In this document: in pieces, positions 11,180-22,599 of the stretch
Layout: each line of letters begins with the position of its first letter
Numbering within the stretch: the first letter of the stretch is position 1
Source of the DNA: Cryptomeria japonica
Lineage: Eukaryota; Streptophyta; Pinopsida; Cupressales; Cupressaceae
DNA: 64,000 bases
Assembly: GCF_030272615.1 (NCBI RefSeq)
Contig: NC_081413.1
Location: 146,046,476 to 146,110,475, forward strand
Reading direction: 5' to 3'
Made by a program: the position numbers and the translations under genes
Notes under the pieces: model-generated
Databases searched by the model: none
What the model was told of the DNA's origin: nothing
What the model saw: the letters and a program-made list of their open reading frames with translations, nothing else

Positions 11180-11959
11180 TCATAAGGTGTCTTACCAATT
11201 TATCCTTTTATATCTACTCTATTGAATATATAAACCATTTTGCTGAAGTGTCTAGGGAACATAAAATTGTCTACTAATACCATGCTTCTCACAAAAGTTA
11301 GTAAACTCACCGGATGTGAATTCTCCACCATGATCTGACCTCAAACATTTAATCTTCAATCCTATCTTAGTTTCCACTTTAGCCTTAAAGATTTTCAAAT
11401 TTTCAAAATCCTCAGATTTCTCCCTTAGAAAAGTAACCCACATCATTCTAGAATAATCATCAATGATTAGCATTAAATATCTATCACCTTGAAAAATTTT
11501 AACTCTAGCAAGGCCACACAAATCAGTATGAATAATATCTAGAACATCATTAGATTTATCTTGTATACTCTTAAAATAGGTTCTGACATGTTTACCCATT
11601 TGACATTCTATACATACCAGATTATAGGGTTTCACAATCTTAGGGGTATCTCTAAGAGCCTTAGGTGAATTGATCTTTACAATGCAATAAAAATTCACAT
11701 GACATAGCCTTTTATGCCATAGCCAACTCTCAACAATTTGTGCAATCAAACATGTCTTCTCACCAAAATTCAAATGAAATATATTACCTTTTGTCTGTGT
11801 ATCGATTGCAATCTCCAAACCAGATCTATTAATGATTTTGCATTTTCCATCCTTAAACTGTAATTGAAATCCCCTATCCACCAATTGCCCTACACTTAAA
11901 AGATTATGCCCCAAACCTTCAACAAAATAAAAATTATTAGTATTGTGCTTACCATACAA
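11180..11959 (-). pseudogene. Copia GAG_pre-integrase and integrase core
   Basis: Frame 11252-11959 carries the domain linker NNFYFVEGLGHNLLSVGQL, the zinc-binding GAG_pre domain (LWHKRLCHVN with C-x2-C in CIECQMGK), and then the integrase core. Catalytic aspartates are visible in IIHTDLCG and LRSDHGGEF. After ISRQFYVP a stop is followed by TLQQNG. The stretch holding the third catalytic residue (VERMN-type) is deleted, because the reading jumps into [10 protein letters not shown]-like sequence about 11180. The integrase is therefore inactive by deletion. Confidence 0.85.
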
Positions 11960-12031
11960 TGATATAGTTCATTTTCCTTTGATCATACATGATTTGTCAT
12001 CTCCAAATCTAATCAAACTGCCATCAAATTC

Positions 12032-12835
12032 TTACAAAGATAGAAACTTGCTTTTATCTCTAGTCATATGATGTGAACATCCACTATCAATTACCCATTC
12101 ATCATTGTCTTCAATTTTAGCAGCAAGTGCCTTCTCTTCAAGTATAGTCTTTTCCAGTACCGGAACATCTTCCTTGATAGCCAGGAACACCCATTCCTTC
12201 CCATTGTTGGAACCACTAGCAGAGTCTTCTACTGGTTCATCATCAAAATTAGTCACAACTTCCTCATCCACTATGCAGCATGATTTATCTCTATTTTTCT
12301 TACTACCGGTCCTTTAGGTACTCTTCTAGCAAATAGTGCTTCAAGTTGTTCAAACTCATCATCTTCTCTCTTCATTGAATCCAATTCCTTTGTATATATA
12401 GCTTTCCAATCTTGCATGTTGGTTGATTATGTCGATGCATGAAAAGGAGTTTCACACTTCACATCTCTAGAAGGTTGAAATTCTTCACGTTCAAAAGAAG
12501 ATAGTTTCCCAACCAAGGTATCTCTATTGATAGTAGTATTAGCCATTGTTCTCAATTTATTAATTGTAGTAGCCTTCATCTTGTAAGCTACTAGTAGGGC
12601 TCTCATAACTTTAGAAACAATTTCATCTTTACTCAGAGTTCCACCACAACATTGAATTCTCATAACAATCTCATTTACCCTTTCCATGATTACAATAATC
12701 CTTTCATCTTTTTCCATCTTTAAGTTTTCATATCTCACCTAGTAACATCAATTTTAGCAATCTTCATAGTAGCGTCACCTTCATTAAGAATCTCCAACTT
12801 ATCCCATATAACCTTTTCACATGATTTGTTAGTTA
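12032..12835 (-). pseudogene. Copia gag (partial UBN2) and aspartic protease
   Basis: From the chimeric junction the minus strand reads EKVIWDKLEILNEGD, AKIDVTR and YENLKMEKDERI, and then a frame to 12427. These are the UBN2 gag blocks. The N-terminal gag (the FDG-NY-FW block seen in the complete element at 24026) is absent. The expected CCHC zinc knuckle after ARRVPKGT is also missing, apparently by deletion. The next frame, 12032-12271, ends with WVIDSGCSHHMT, the copia protease active-site block with Asp-Ser-Gly. The boundary with gypsy-type gag1 is at about 12825-12840. Confidence 0.8.
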
Positions 12836-15810
12836 ATCCCTTTATCAACCTGAGAGGGTTCTTGAGTAATCTTAGTTCCCACATAAATTTCTGGGATTTG
12901 TTGCTCTTGATTTTTCTTATCCTTCTCAGTACTTTTAAGTAAAGATGCATTATTGTCTGATATACTAGAAAAGAAAGAAAGAGCTTCTTCTTTGTGCTCC
13001 TTTATTTATAGTAGTTCCACCAATGGCACTGTAACTTTCATTCAAGTCAAAGCTTGAGTCATATCAAATGTTGAACTAACAATTCACTCGGTATGAATTT
13101 TAACCTTTTCTATTTTTGGCTGACTTGCTTTTTTAGATATAGGAGTCCCTGATGAATTGCCAGTGGCACTGTTCTCAGCATTTTTTTCCCAATCTTTGGA
13201 TTGGTTGCCTTTTGCATAGCCATCTTGGGACAAAGTATTATTGCTTGCTATCTTTTTCTGAGACACTTCTTTCATGAACATAGAACCGGGCTCACCCTGA
13301 TCTCCATCCCTTTTGTTACTTCTTAGGTTGTAGTTATGCATGGCTTTAGCTATAGCGGCTTTAGTGAGATTTTTTACTTCTTCCTCACTTGGCTTTCTGA
13401 GATGGACTTCTTCATCCTCAATTGTTACCACATTTAAAGTGGGATGCCATTCAATCATTAGCTACCCATGATAGCTTTCATTGTAGCTCAGTGCATCGTA
13501 CCCACTTGCTTCACTTTGTGAAGACTCATCGTCACTTTCAACAAAAGTCTCAAACATATTGACATCAGGTTCACCCTCATTTCTCATGGATTCATTCAGA
13601 GCTTGGGGCACAACACACTAATAGGGGGAATGCAGCCCATCACAAGCCATGCACCAAGGAGTATTTTCCATGTTATGTACATTTCCTCCATTTAAAGGAT
13701 CAGGGGTATCTTGATTATGTGTGTTTTTTGGCTTATCTTGCACAGGTCTACCATCCTTCCAAGTGGTGTTATATGGCATGTCATGTAACCTAGGAGACTT
13801 GTCTTGCCAATTGTGATGAGGTTTGTCATTTTTACTCACCTTGACAGTAAGATCTTTCATGGCAGTCATAAGCTTCTCAATTTTATCCTCTTCTTTAGTA
13901 ATTTTATTTGGTTGAGGCTTTGACTCTTGCCACAATCTACCATCAGTCCTCCTTCTCACCTTTCCTGATGCTTTCCTATTACTTTCTACATTTATATCAA
14001 TTCTAAAAGAATATCTCAAACTATGTGGGTCTTTATCCCTAAGGATGTAAGCTATTTTAGGGTCAAAAGCATTATAGTAAGTAGTTAAACACACATTATC
14101 ATCTTGCCTCATTATTTGAAAAAGGTCTATGCATTGCCTTCTGAACCTTGCATTGAAATATGTGATGGCCTCATTATCAAACTTCCTAATATTGTTGAAT
14201 TCATTTAGCATAAAGCTCACATTTGTTTTATCACCATATTTCTCTTGGAAGCAATTCTTAAACCCTTCCCAAGAACTGATGCTATTTATAGGTAAGCCTC
14301 TATACCAATAGCTTGCATCATCCACCAGAGACTACACAAACAATTTCATGATGACATCTTCATTGGCAATCTCAGAATCATTTATCATGTCACCAAAAGA
14401 CTTTAAGTGCTCCTCTGCACTTATGGAATTGTTCCCAGCAAATTTCTGAAGCATGTCCCTCAGTTCAATAGGAACATGGTTTGGGTACCCCAGGATTCCA
14501 TCAAAGAAAAGTTGTCTATACAACTCTAAATTAATGGGTCTTCTTTGGAATTGGTTACCAGTAGGGTTATTACCCATGTTCATTCTCATATTTGGCCCAT
14601 AATTTAGAGGGACTTGGTTATTTTGATTGGTATTAGGAACTTGATTTACTAGGACAATGTCACGATAAGGGGCATAATTGTTTTGACTATTTGGGGCATG
14701 CTGATTCTGAATTGGAACAATATTTACAAGTAAGGTTGACTGAATCTTGACTGCAGGATGTGAGACATATTGAGGTGGTGGCTTATTTGGGTCTGTTGAA
14801 GGAAAGATGATGGGAGGAGCCTTTAGGTTATCAATTTTTCTTTTAACTTCTTTATTGGTTGCTTCTAATTCAGCTCTCTCCAATTCCTTTTGCAGATATT
14901 CCCTTTCTCATCTCATTCTTTATATTTCTATTTCATGTGTAGACAATATATGAGATATCTCTTCTACAGTTTTAGACCCAGATCTAGTTTCCATGACCTT
15001 CTTTTTCCCTTTGTCAGTAGTATTTCTGGTGGGTTGTGGGTCACTATGAACCTCTCTACTAGCTTTCACAATAATTTTATGTGTTGGATTGGTATTAATA
15101 GTCAGATTCTCTCTGATAACCAGGCCTTCTTCATCACTTGGGTTTTTCTTGGGCAAATAGTTCAAGATCTATGATCTACCTCAATAGCCTATCTCTCTCA
15201 ATCAATTTAGCCTTGATCTCATTTTCTTTATTTTTTTCTTTTTTTCTCTTAAAGAGATCATGTGATGAACTCTTCTATTGAGAACTTCAATATCTTGGGA
15301 TACTTCATCTAGATCTAGGAAGATCTCTTCGGAATATGATAGTTGGACTTGATCAATATCAATCAAACTAATATTTCCATCTATAGTCTGAGGTACAGAA
15401 TCCATCCTAACATTGGAAATACTCCTATCCTTTGTAGAATTATTAGCATGGGAGATTCTTTGGTGTAAGATTTGAGCATCTTCATTATTGACAAATAAAC
15501 TAGTACGAAAACCTAAGATATCTTGCTCAGATTCACGGGAAGAAGAATTGGAATTTGCATATATGGGTCTTTCAAAAGACTTACCCATGTCATCGCTCTT
15601 CTATATCCATGTAGCATTAGCTGGTTCATGAGTAGATGTTCTCCTTTGACATTTTCGGGCCTGTTCAGGAAATCCCTCTTGCAATCTCTCTTGAGGATTC
15701 CTCCTCATGTAAGACCTCATGTTTTTCCCTCTCTGCATTATATGGTTTTCCTTAAAATGACTTATGCCTCTTTTTTTAGAATACTGGTTGTTGTTTAACA
15801 AAGTCACCAC
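12836..15810 (-). pseudogene. gag copy 1, Ty3/gypsy-type, with start of the protease linker
   Basis: The pieces 13084-13458, 13618-14325, 14332-14883, 14920-15165, 15202-15588 and 15601-15810 are almost all in one frame and separated by stops. About 990 codons are spanned. The Retrotrans_gag core is at about 14450-14080: ELRDMLQKFAGN, YWYRGLP, SWEGFKNCFQEKYGD and YFNARFRRQCIDLF. A C-x2-C-x3-H-x4-C knuckle (PWCMACDGLHSP, then C after a TAG) is near 13620. A basic NYNLRSNKRD block and the pre-protease linker (FDMTQALT, PLVELL, KEHKEEALSFF, IPEIYVGTKI) follow. Similarity stops near 12840 at the copia junction, before any Asp-Ser-Gly. A primer site lies upstream at 15997-16014. It packages element RNA in its living relatives; this copy is dead. 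Confidence 0.85.
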
Positions 15811-15996
15811 CCAAAATGGGAAAATAAGAAATTATTAAGCTTGACAAATCATTCATTGGAGACAATGGGGTGGGGAAAATATTTTAAAGAGAAGATTGAT
15901 AAAACATAGGGATACAAAAACCTTTTATGAGGACCAAGTACACACTTTCAGGCAATACAAGCATTGATCTATAGTATAGATTTTACACTATGACTC

Positions 15997-16014
15997 TCCC
16001 CAGCAGAGTCACCA
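15997..16014 (-). promoter_or_regulatory. Primer binding site of the gag1 element
   Basis: The minus strand reads TGGTGACTCTGCTGGGGA, a typical plant gypsy primer site beginning TGG that would pair with a tRNA 3' end. It lies four bases inside a CA terminus (minus) at 16019 and 187 bases before the first gag codon. This gives the 5' LTR boundary of the gag1 element. The 15811-15996 leader holds nothing else. Confidence 0.7.
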
Positions 16015-16018
16015 TTTT

Positions 16019-16774
16019 TGTTGTTCTCGATTTCTAATTTCCTTATCTTCTCTATAAGAATTCTCAAGCCTTTGTTGCATATGGAGAGAACAACAAGAAA
16101 AGGAAGTCTAAGACAATATTTGACAAGGTATACAAAACATTTTACACTTCAAGCTTATACTAAGCTTAAGCAGGTGCACCTTTTGTGAATGCTTTTCACA
16201 ACTATGACAGAAGATTCACAAGAAACCAGTGTCAACATCCTGCAAACCTTATCACTTTAACATTACTGAACGTAAAATAAAAAAATCATGTTCTTTTTCA
16301 GTTTTGATCTCCAAGAAGGCTATAAAACTCAACAAACTATATCAGTGTCTTATTCGAGCTTCAGAGTCACCTAGAATTAGGTAAGAATTTTCAACAAGAA
16401 ACTCACATACACATCATTATATCAATTTTCACTAAATCTATATATGCCTGACATATATAAACTTTCACCTTATACTAGACCCAATCATCAAATTCAAACA
16501 GAGTTACTGATTACCAACGAGAAGATTTTAAGTATATCTAATTTCTCCATTTTAGAGAAAAACCTAAAACATTCTCGTAAATTGACTTGCAACTCATTCA
16601 ATTAAACAATCCTAGATTATCTAATCAAACTAGTACATCAATCACACATGCAAGAAGACAACACAAGTCAGGGCTCAACATTTTTTGATTTGTATATTAA
16701 TATGCTTCGTCAAAATTTACATAACTTAGAGTGATTTTCCAAAAATACCAGAAAACCCTCAATATATTTTTGCC
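16019..16774 (-). repeat. Probable LTR between the ORFx2 unit and the gag1 unit
   Basis: The left boundary is well supported: on plus TGTTGTTCTCG follows the primer site, so the minus strand ends ...AACA. The right boundary is uncertain. A purine run (minus AAGAAGGGGGAT-like, plus about 16801-16812) lies 25-30 bases beyond a CA at 16773-16774. No second copy of this LTR is present, so length cannot be checked. If right, this LTR is both the 3' end of the unit carrying gag2 and ORFx2 and the 5' end of the unit carrying gag1 and ORFx1. Confidence 0.4.
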
Positions 16775-17043
16775 AGTGTTTTTTTTTTAAATTATTGTGA
16801 TCCCCCTTCTAAGTAGTTGTGGTATCCATTGATAAAGATATGGATGCAACAAGCTTTGTACTTCCCTAGAAAATGATATCTTTATCCTAACCACCATTTC
16901 CCTCCAAAATTCTACATTTCTCAAAGATTTGAGAAAGAGAAATATAACAACCAAAGTAGCCAGCTGGAAACAAGCCAACTGAATTTCTCAATACGTTACA
17001 AAATTGATGCCTCATGTCTTTGATTTCTTTAAAACCAATAATC
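16775..17043 (-). other. Tail between ORFx2 and the probable LTR
   Basis: It contains a short open frame (CFQLATLVVIFLFLKSLRNVEFW) that may be the degraded end of ORFx2, since it directly follows the last readable ORFx2 part. It also contains a minus-strand purine run GGGGGATCACAATAA near 16800 that could be a polypurine tract. Nothing else is recognisable. Confidence 0.35.
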
Positions 17044-19588
17044 TCATAATAAACCTGTTGCAACAATTAAATGCTCTTTGTTTTCTCTCTGTTCTAGGAT
17101 AACTCTTTCTTCTGTCAATATAGACATACCTTTTACTAATTCATAGGTGGATTTAACAGTAGCATCAACATCTTCTTGGGATAGGAACATGAGTTCTAAA
17201 TCAACCTCCCTAGCCATCAATTTATTCAAAATTGGCTCTAGAATAGCCTTGTCCTCTTTCAAAGCTGTCAACATGCTCAAAACTATTTTCATATATATAT
17301 ACACAATAGAATCCCCGACTATGTTCGCAAACTTCAAAATTGTGCCCCTAATCTTCTCCTCATATTTAGTTGCAAACATGGCCTGAGCTTGCTTCAATTT
17401 TTCCATTTCATCCTGGATAGTCTCAATAGATTGGGGAAGGGGGAAACTCAATGATTGGAATAGTAGATGGAGGTTTACTTGGAGAGGAGGCAATCATCAA
17501 GGTAGAAGATTCACCTTTCTGATGTTGCCCTACTATTTGATTCTTCAATTTTGTAATTGTACTATCCTTCTAAGCTATTTCAATTTTAGCTTCATTATAG
17601 GCTTTTAGGATTAACTCCAACTTTACATGGAGATCAACCTTTTCCTTGGCCTTTTTCTCAGCTACAACCATATTGAATTTTGTGGATTCCAAAATTGTAA
17701 TAGCAACCTCCACCACCCCCGTGTCCTTCACTCTCTTCACAATCATGCCTCCAGAATAGCTGGATTCTGAGGAGTCTTTCCTCTTTTTGCTCTCCTCCCT
17801 TATGAATGACCTCATGACTAATGCAACATGATCATTACTATAGGTCACTGCCTCCAAGGGCTTTGTTTCCTTCCTAACTGCTTCAAGAATTAGTGCATCT
17901 GCTATGTCCCATTCAAGGAGAATCAAAACTCCAACTTCTACAATCATCTTCCTTCCTTGCTCTAGGGTGAGAGTCTCAAATTTTTTCAACATTTCTTTCT
18001 TTACATCTACCTCAACTACATACATATCTTTGTGAGGACATTCATTTTTCCTCTTCTCACATCTTGCCTTGAATTGTTCTATATTTTTTCTCCAAACAAA
18101 TTGCAAAAAGGATCCTGCCTTGACAAAACTATCATCTTCCATAAACTCCTCACATGCCTGCTTAATGATAGGGTCCACTTCTTTACCTCTAAATTCTTCT
18201 ATAGTCAAGTCCATTTGGGCACTTGCAGGTTCCTCTAACATTCCTTCTTGCAACTCTTCATATGTGTAAGCAATTTCCCCAAGACTTCCTAATTGCGATA
18301 GTTGCTCTGCTACTGCTTTCTCATCTCCTACATGCATTGGGGATTGGGAAGGGGAATACAAAATCTCACTTGTCTGCACTTCCTTCCCTACCCTCTATCT
18401 CTTAGGGGAATCTTGGATCTTAAACACATCTTCTAGTGCCCTTTTTCCTTTTTAAGTAGAAGGCTCATCTCTTATTGGCACTAGTACAATATATTTTGAC
18501 CTTTTATACATTACATATTCACCAAGGGGAATCACCTTGGCATAGGAAGGCTTGGCTAAAACAAGTTTAGCCTTCTCAGGATCTGTTCTCATCACAACCT
18601 CCTTCTTCTCCTTCAAGGTTTTCATTAAATCCTCAAAATAAACTACCAAAAACTTGATCTTTTCTTCAAAAGGATGAAAGCTAACTCAGGGATCATAACT
18701 GTTGTCAAAATGGTGAATGAAATCCAAGGTTTTCTTGAAGGCTATCTATTTTTCCTTCCTAATTTCTTGCTCATCTAAATTGAACTCATTCCTTATTAAG
18801 TCCCCAGGGAAGTGAAACTGGTGGGCCTTATCTACATATCTGACCCTCTTCTTAAACATACCATTAAAGAAATCCTTTGGATCAACAAACCTCACCACCA
18901 CAGTAGATAACCTATATGGCTGAAAAAAATCATCAAAATGTGTCCAACCACCCTTGGTGATTACAAACTGATGTGCTAGGGTAACAGTTGGGAAAATTGT
19001 TCCCTTCCCCTTATTTGTCAATTCTGCTTCCTATAGGCCTCCAATTTTGGCAAAGAACTCTTTCAAGGTGCCATTTCTAAGGTGATCTCTCTATGCCTCA
19101 TAGACCTTTGCCAACATTTCAAAATTGATAGGCTCCAAATAATTTGACACCTCACTAAGTTAGAAAAATCTCCTGAACTCGTCATCATTTATATCAATTA
19201 AAGTCCCACCATTTACATTCCTCACAGTCCTAGCATTGGGATCATAATTATTTGCAATTTGGGTTAACAAGTCCACGTCCATGAAAACCCCATGGACTAT
19301 AAGCTTCCCAACATATAGCTCCCATATGCTATTAATTGGAGTAGGGGAATTTTGTTGGTTGAACCCCACTTTGAAGAGTCCCAAGCCTGCCATTCCTATC
19401 TGGGCATCTCTCAACCAGTTCCCTTTATCATATAGACCATCGCCAATTCTCAGGCGGGGAGATTTAGGCACCAATTCCTTTATTTTAGCTGAACTATTAG
19501 TGGACTAAGTTAATTGCTCTAGAAAATTGTCACAAATGGCTCTCTCCTGATAATCAACTTTCACACTAAATTATCTTCATGGTGCCAT
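17044..19588 (-). pseudogene. ORFx copy 2: unrecognised retroelement-associated protein, about 850 codons
   Basis: From ATG at 19588 the segments 19160-19474, 18746-19021, 18452-18649 and 17570-18379 all lie in one frame and are separated only by stops. A frame change at about 17500 leads to the last part, 17044-17493. The N-terminal block LRIGDGLYDKGNW, SIWELYVGKLIVHGVF, LLTQIANNYDP, RTVRNVNGGTLIDI matches the ORFx1 block. The middle has a compact aromatic part (ITKGGWTHFDDFFQPYRL, VRFVDPKDFFNG). The C-terminal 400 residues are highly charged, rich in Glu and Lys, and look coiled-coil. No reverse transcriptase, protease, integrase, zinc knuckle or transposase motif is visible. It occupies the place where pol would follow gag2. 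I assign no function. Confidence 0.6.
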
Positions 19589-21100
19589 ATCAAAACTATA
19601 TTTATTTCAATAGAATTTAAAACAAACTCTTTGTAACTTCAAACACCCAGTGACACCAAGCAAACTGTAATTGTTAAACAATTGAAAAAAGTTTACTTGT
19701 TGCCTGATAAATTTTGCCCTCTGCACTGGTTCCTCTATAAGATTTCTTGAACGCATACAAAAAGCTTCAACTTATATAAGAATTATTACAAAAATTGAGC
19801 ATTGATTAGAGTCAATTAAGCCACATGCTTCAACAATTAATTCATAAATTGAATTCAAAAAATTGGCTCCAACGGACAACAAAATTTTTCTAAGTGTTTT
19901 GCCTTTTGTCATTAGTTCGTGATGCTTAATAGTCGAGCTTCTCCTCATAGCGGTTCAGTGACAACTGTGTGATCATGTAAAACTTGCATCTCCTTTACCT
20001 TACTTGAGTCATCCTCCTTAGAATGGGTCCCACCACTTTGTCGTTGTTTCGCAAAGGGTAACCTTCATGCTACTTCCCTTTGCAACACAACGATGTCCAT
20101 CAGATCAACAACTAACTACTTGATCTTTATTCTCAACTGTAACCATTTTCCTTTACAACTGACTTTAACCACCACAACTAGTGGTTTGTCATTGTTTTTT
20201 GAAGGGTAAGCTTCATGCACCTTCGCATTGCAAATCAGTGACAACCGCCAATTATCTTCAAATGTGCCCGGTCATTAACTACTTTAGCCTTCAAAGTGGG
20301 GACCTTGTGTAAATCCACTTGCCTGCAAACTTCCGCTAGATGTCTCCACACGTCTGTCACGTATTTGCTCAAGAAATCTGCCATGCTCCACATTCTAACT
20401 ACCACATGTCTCATCAAACCAGGAATTCCATCCACACTACTACTTTATTGAACGAACCAATTGAAAATCCATTTTGAGCCATGCCTCCTATTGACAGATC
20501 GCCCTTTGCTTCATTCGCATATCTAGTTGTCTTGCCACCTAACTTGCCACGTAACAACCCCTTCATCTACCACCAGACAACTAGCTTATCAGTCATTGTT
20601 TCATGAAGGGTAACCTTTGTGCACCTTCGCATAGAGAACCAATGACAGTTGTTAGATCATTTTTAAGATGCTTGATCTTTGTTTAGCTTTTTACACACAT
20701 GCTTCATCACTATTCCACAAAGAGTAACCTTCATGCACCTTTGCATAGTGAATTAGTGATAACCATCGGATTAATAGGAACTTGCACGAGCATTACGAAA
20801 CCCGATAGACAAATAAAAGGGAAATAAAACTTAGGAAAAAGGTGACAAGTCAATAAAATATTATAACCCGCCTAGGCCCATGACATTAAAAAGGGCCGTC
20901 TTTCTAACGATAGACCAACCCTTCCACTTAAGTGGAAAAAGGTAATGAGGAAACATAAGCGAAAGGCCTGCATAATGAAAATATAAAATTGCAAAACCCT
21001 GAACCCTCAGAACTTCAACCCTTAGAAATGAATATAACTTTGAAAACTTGAAAATTTTATGGATTGCAAGGAAAAACTCCCAATACTCAAAATACTGACA
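19589..21100 (-). other. Non-coding spacer with repeated imperfect palindromes (mid region 2)
   Basis: It lies between the end of gag2 similarity and the ORFx2 start. At least four diverged copies of a 60-75 base unit occur at about 20035-20105, 20185-20240, 20600-20660 and 20700-20770. Each has the pattern GTCATTG or CACTATT, then AAAGGGTAACCTTCATGCACCTT, then GCATAGNGAATCAGTGACAA. The flanks of each unit are near inverted complements (TCATTG/CAGTGA). A fifth partial copy is near 19910-19975. No gene is seen; the 81-codon frame at 20861-21106 runs off the end of gag2. Confidence 0.55.
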
Positions 21101-22599
21101 ACACATAGTTCCTAATTACACTTTAGGGATTTTCATGACCTCTAATTCCTCCTTATGGATAGATGCATCATTTTCTTCTAAAATATGACATGCATTATCA
21201 TTTTCCAAGACATTATTTTAATTTTTTGTCTTTTGAAATACATTAGGAACATTATATATTAATGATAATGCATTGTCTCTATATTCTTGAATTTTCATCA
21301 TTTCTAGTGAAGGAACAAAAAAATTGATTTGAGATAAAGTTTGAATCATTTCAAATAAGGGTTAACCAAAAGCACCTAGATTGATCTACTTTTGTGTGGT
21401 TTCCTTTTGTTATTTGTCCTTTTTTATTACTACATCCATTGGAATCTTTTTGTTAGGCCTTTTATACTTCTAGATGGTTTTAGGAGCATACTATTGGACT
21501 TGGTTTGTCTTTTTATTCTTGTCATTCGCACTTTGAGGGACTTGCTGCATCTTGGGGTTTGATTTCTTATTCTTCATGAAAATCCCTCCTCGCCTTCCCT
21601 GATTTGGTAGAGAACCTTTTGACCTCAAGTTATAATCATTCTTGACTTGAGCAATAGCAGCTATAGTCAATTGCCTAATCTCCTCCTTGGAGGGTCTTCT
21701 CAAGTTGACCTCCTCCAATAGTGTATTAGTTGCATGCACTTTGTATTAATGTATATCTTCATTGTCTAAAATTTTTTCTTGATGATACCTTGTTCTCCAT
21801 TTTCTCTAAGTGTCAACATCTAGTTTTGTTCCATCATCCTTAGAGGAAGAATACCCCATGTCACCATGGTATGACCCAATGGAAAGCATGTTAACCATGT
21901 GATCTTGTTCAAAGTCCTCTTCAATATAGCTAGTGTAAATTTCATCTGATTCCTCCAAGGCCTTGGCAATTGCATATTGATCTTGTGCATGAGGCAAGTT
22001 GCCAATGACACACCAAGGATTATCTTCCAAAAAATGTGCACTAGGTTTCGTTAAGGGATCAGGTGTATCCTTATTTCTCAAAGACTTATGATTGTTGTTT
22101 ATGAGCTTTTCATCCTTCCAATTTATATTATAAGGCATATCATCTAGCCTTGGCCTATCATGTCTTTGTTAGCTAGGTCGATCATGAGATAGATCTTTCT
22201 AATTCCTTGACATCTTGTAATTTAGGTCCTTAAGAGCACTCATGAATTTATCCATCATATCTTTATCTTTAGGTTGCTTACTGTGATGCCCCTTAGGATT
22301 TTGCAAGATCCTAACATGATCCCTTTTAGCTACTTTACCAAAAGCTTAAATTATATTATTTTCTATAGTCAAGGCAACCTTGAATGCACCACTCAAGATT
22401 GGATGATTTTTGGATCTTAATTCATACCCAATCTTGGATCAAATGCATCATAATAGAAAACTAAACACATATTATCAGTTGGTTTAAGAAGGGATGGTAT
22501 CCTTTCTAGCAACTTGATAAACCAATTATTGAAACAAGATACCTTTTCATTATGATTATTTCTACTATTGGTCAACTAATGTAAAGAAAATGTAGGATC
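21101..22599 (-). pseudogene. gag copy 2, C-terminal half (interrupted by copia)
   Basis: Blocks shared with gag1 occur in the same order: MPYNINWKDE, NKDTPDPL, DNPWC, LRRPSKEEIRQLTIAAIAQ, DYNLRSKG and then the linker IKIQEYRDNALSL-like and MKIPKV-LGT. Overall similarity to gag1 is moderate, about half of residues by eye. The knuckle equivalent is damaged: PWCVIGNLPHAQDQY has Gly and Tyr at two Cys positions. Similarity to gag1 ends at about 21105. The upstream half of the same frame is at 30513-31321, on the other side of the complete copia element. Confidence 0.8.

Larger units (their letters stand above)
6351..12835 (-). mobile_element. Truncated Ty1/copia retrotransposon (minus strand)
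   Basis: The order on the minus strand is partial gag (UBN2 type), protease, integrase, reverse transcriptase, RNase H, polypurine tract and 3' LTR, which is the Ty1/copia order. The 5' LTR, primer site and N-terminal gag are missing. At about 12825-12840 the copia gag reading is joined directly to gypsy-type gag sequence. The left flank bases AAGGG (6346-6350) are the only candidate target-site half. All coding parts carry stops and frame changes. The element separates gag copy 1 from the mid region and ORFx1, so it most likely inserted into that older element and then lost its 5' end by deletion. Confidence 0.8.

Noticed and set aside
17044-19588. ORFx considered as a plant mobile domain protein
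   Set aside because: It lacks the LLTALVERW, TFHLP-GE and TL-DV blocks that are clear in the frame at 54291; the only likeness is general charge and length.
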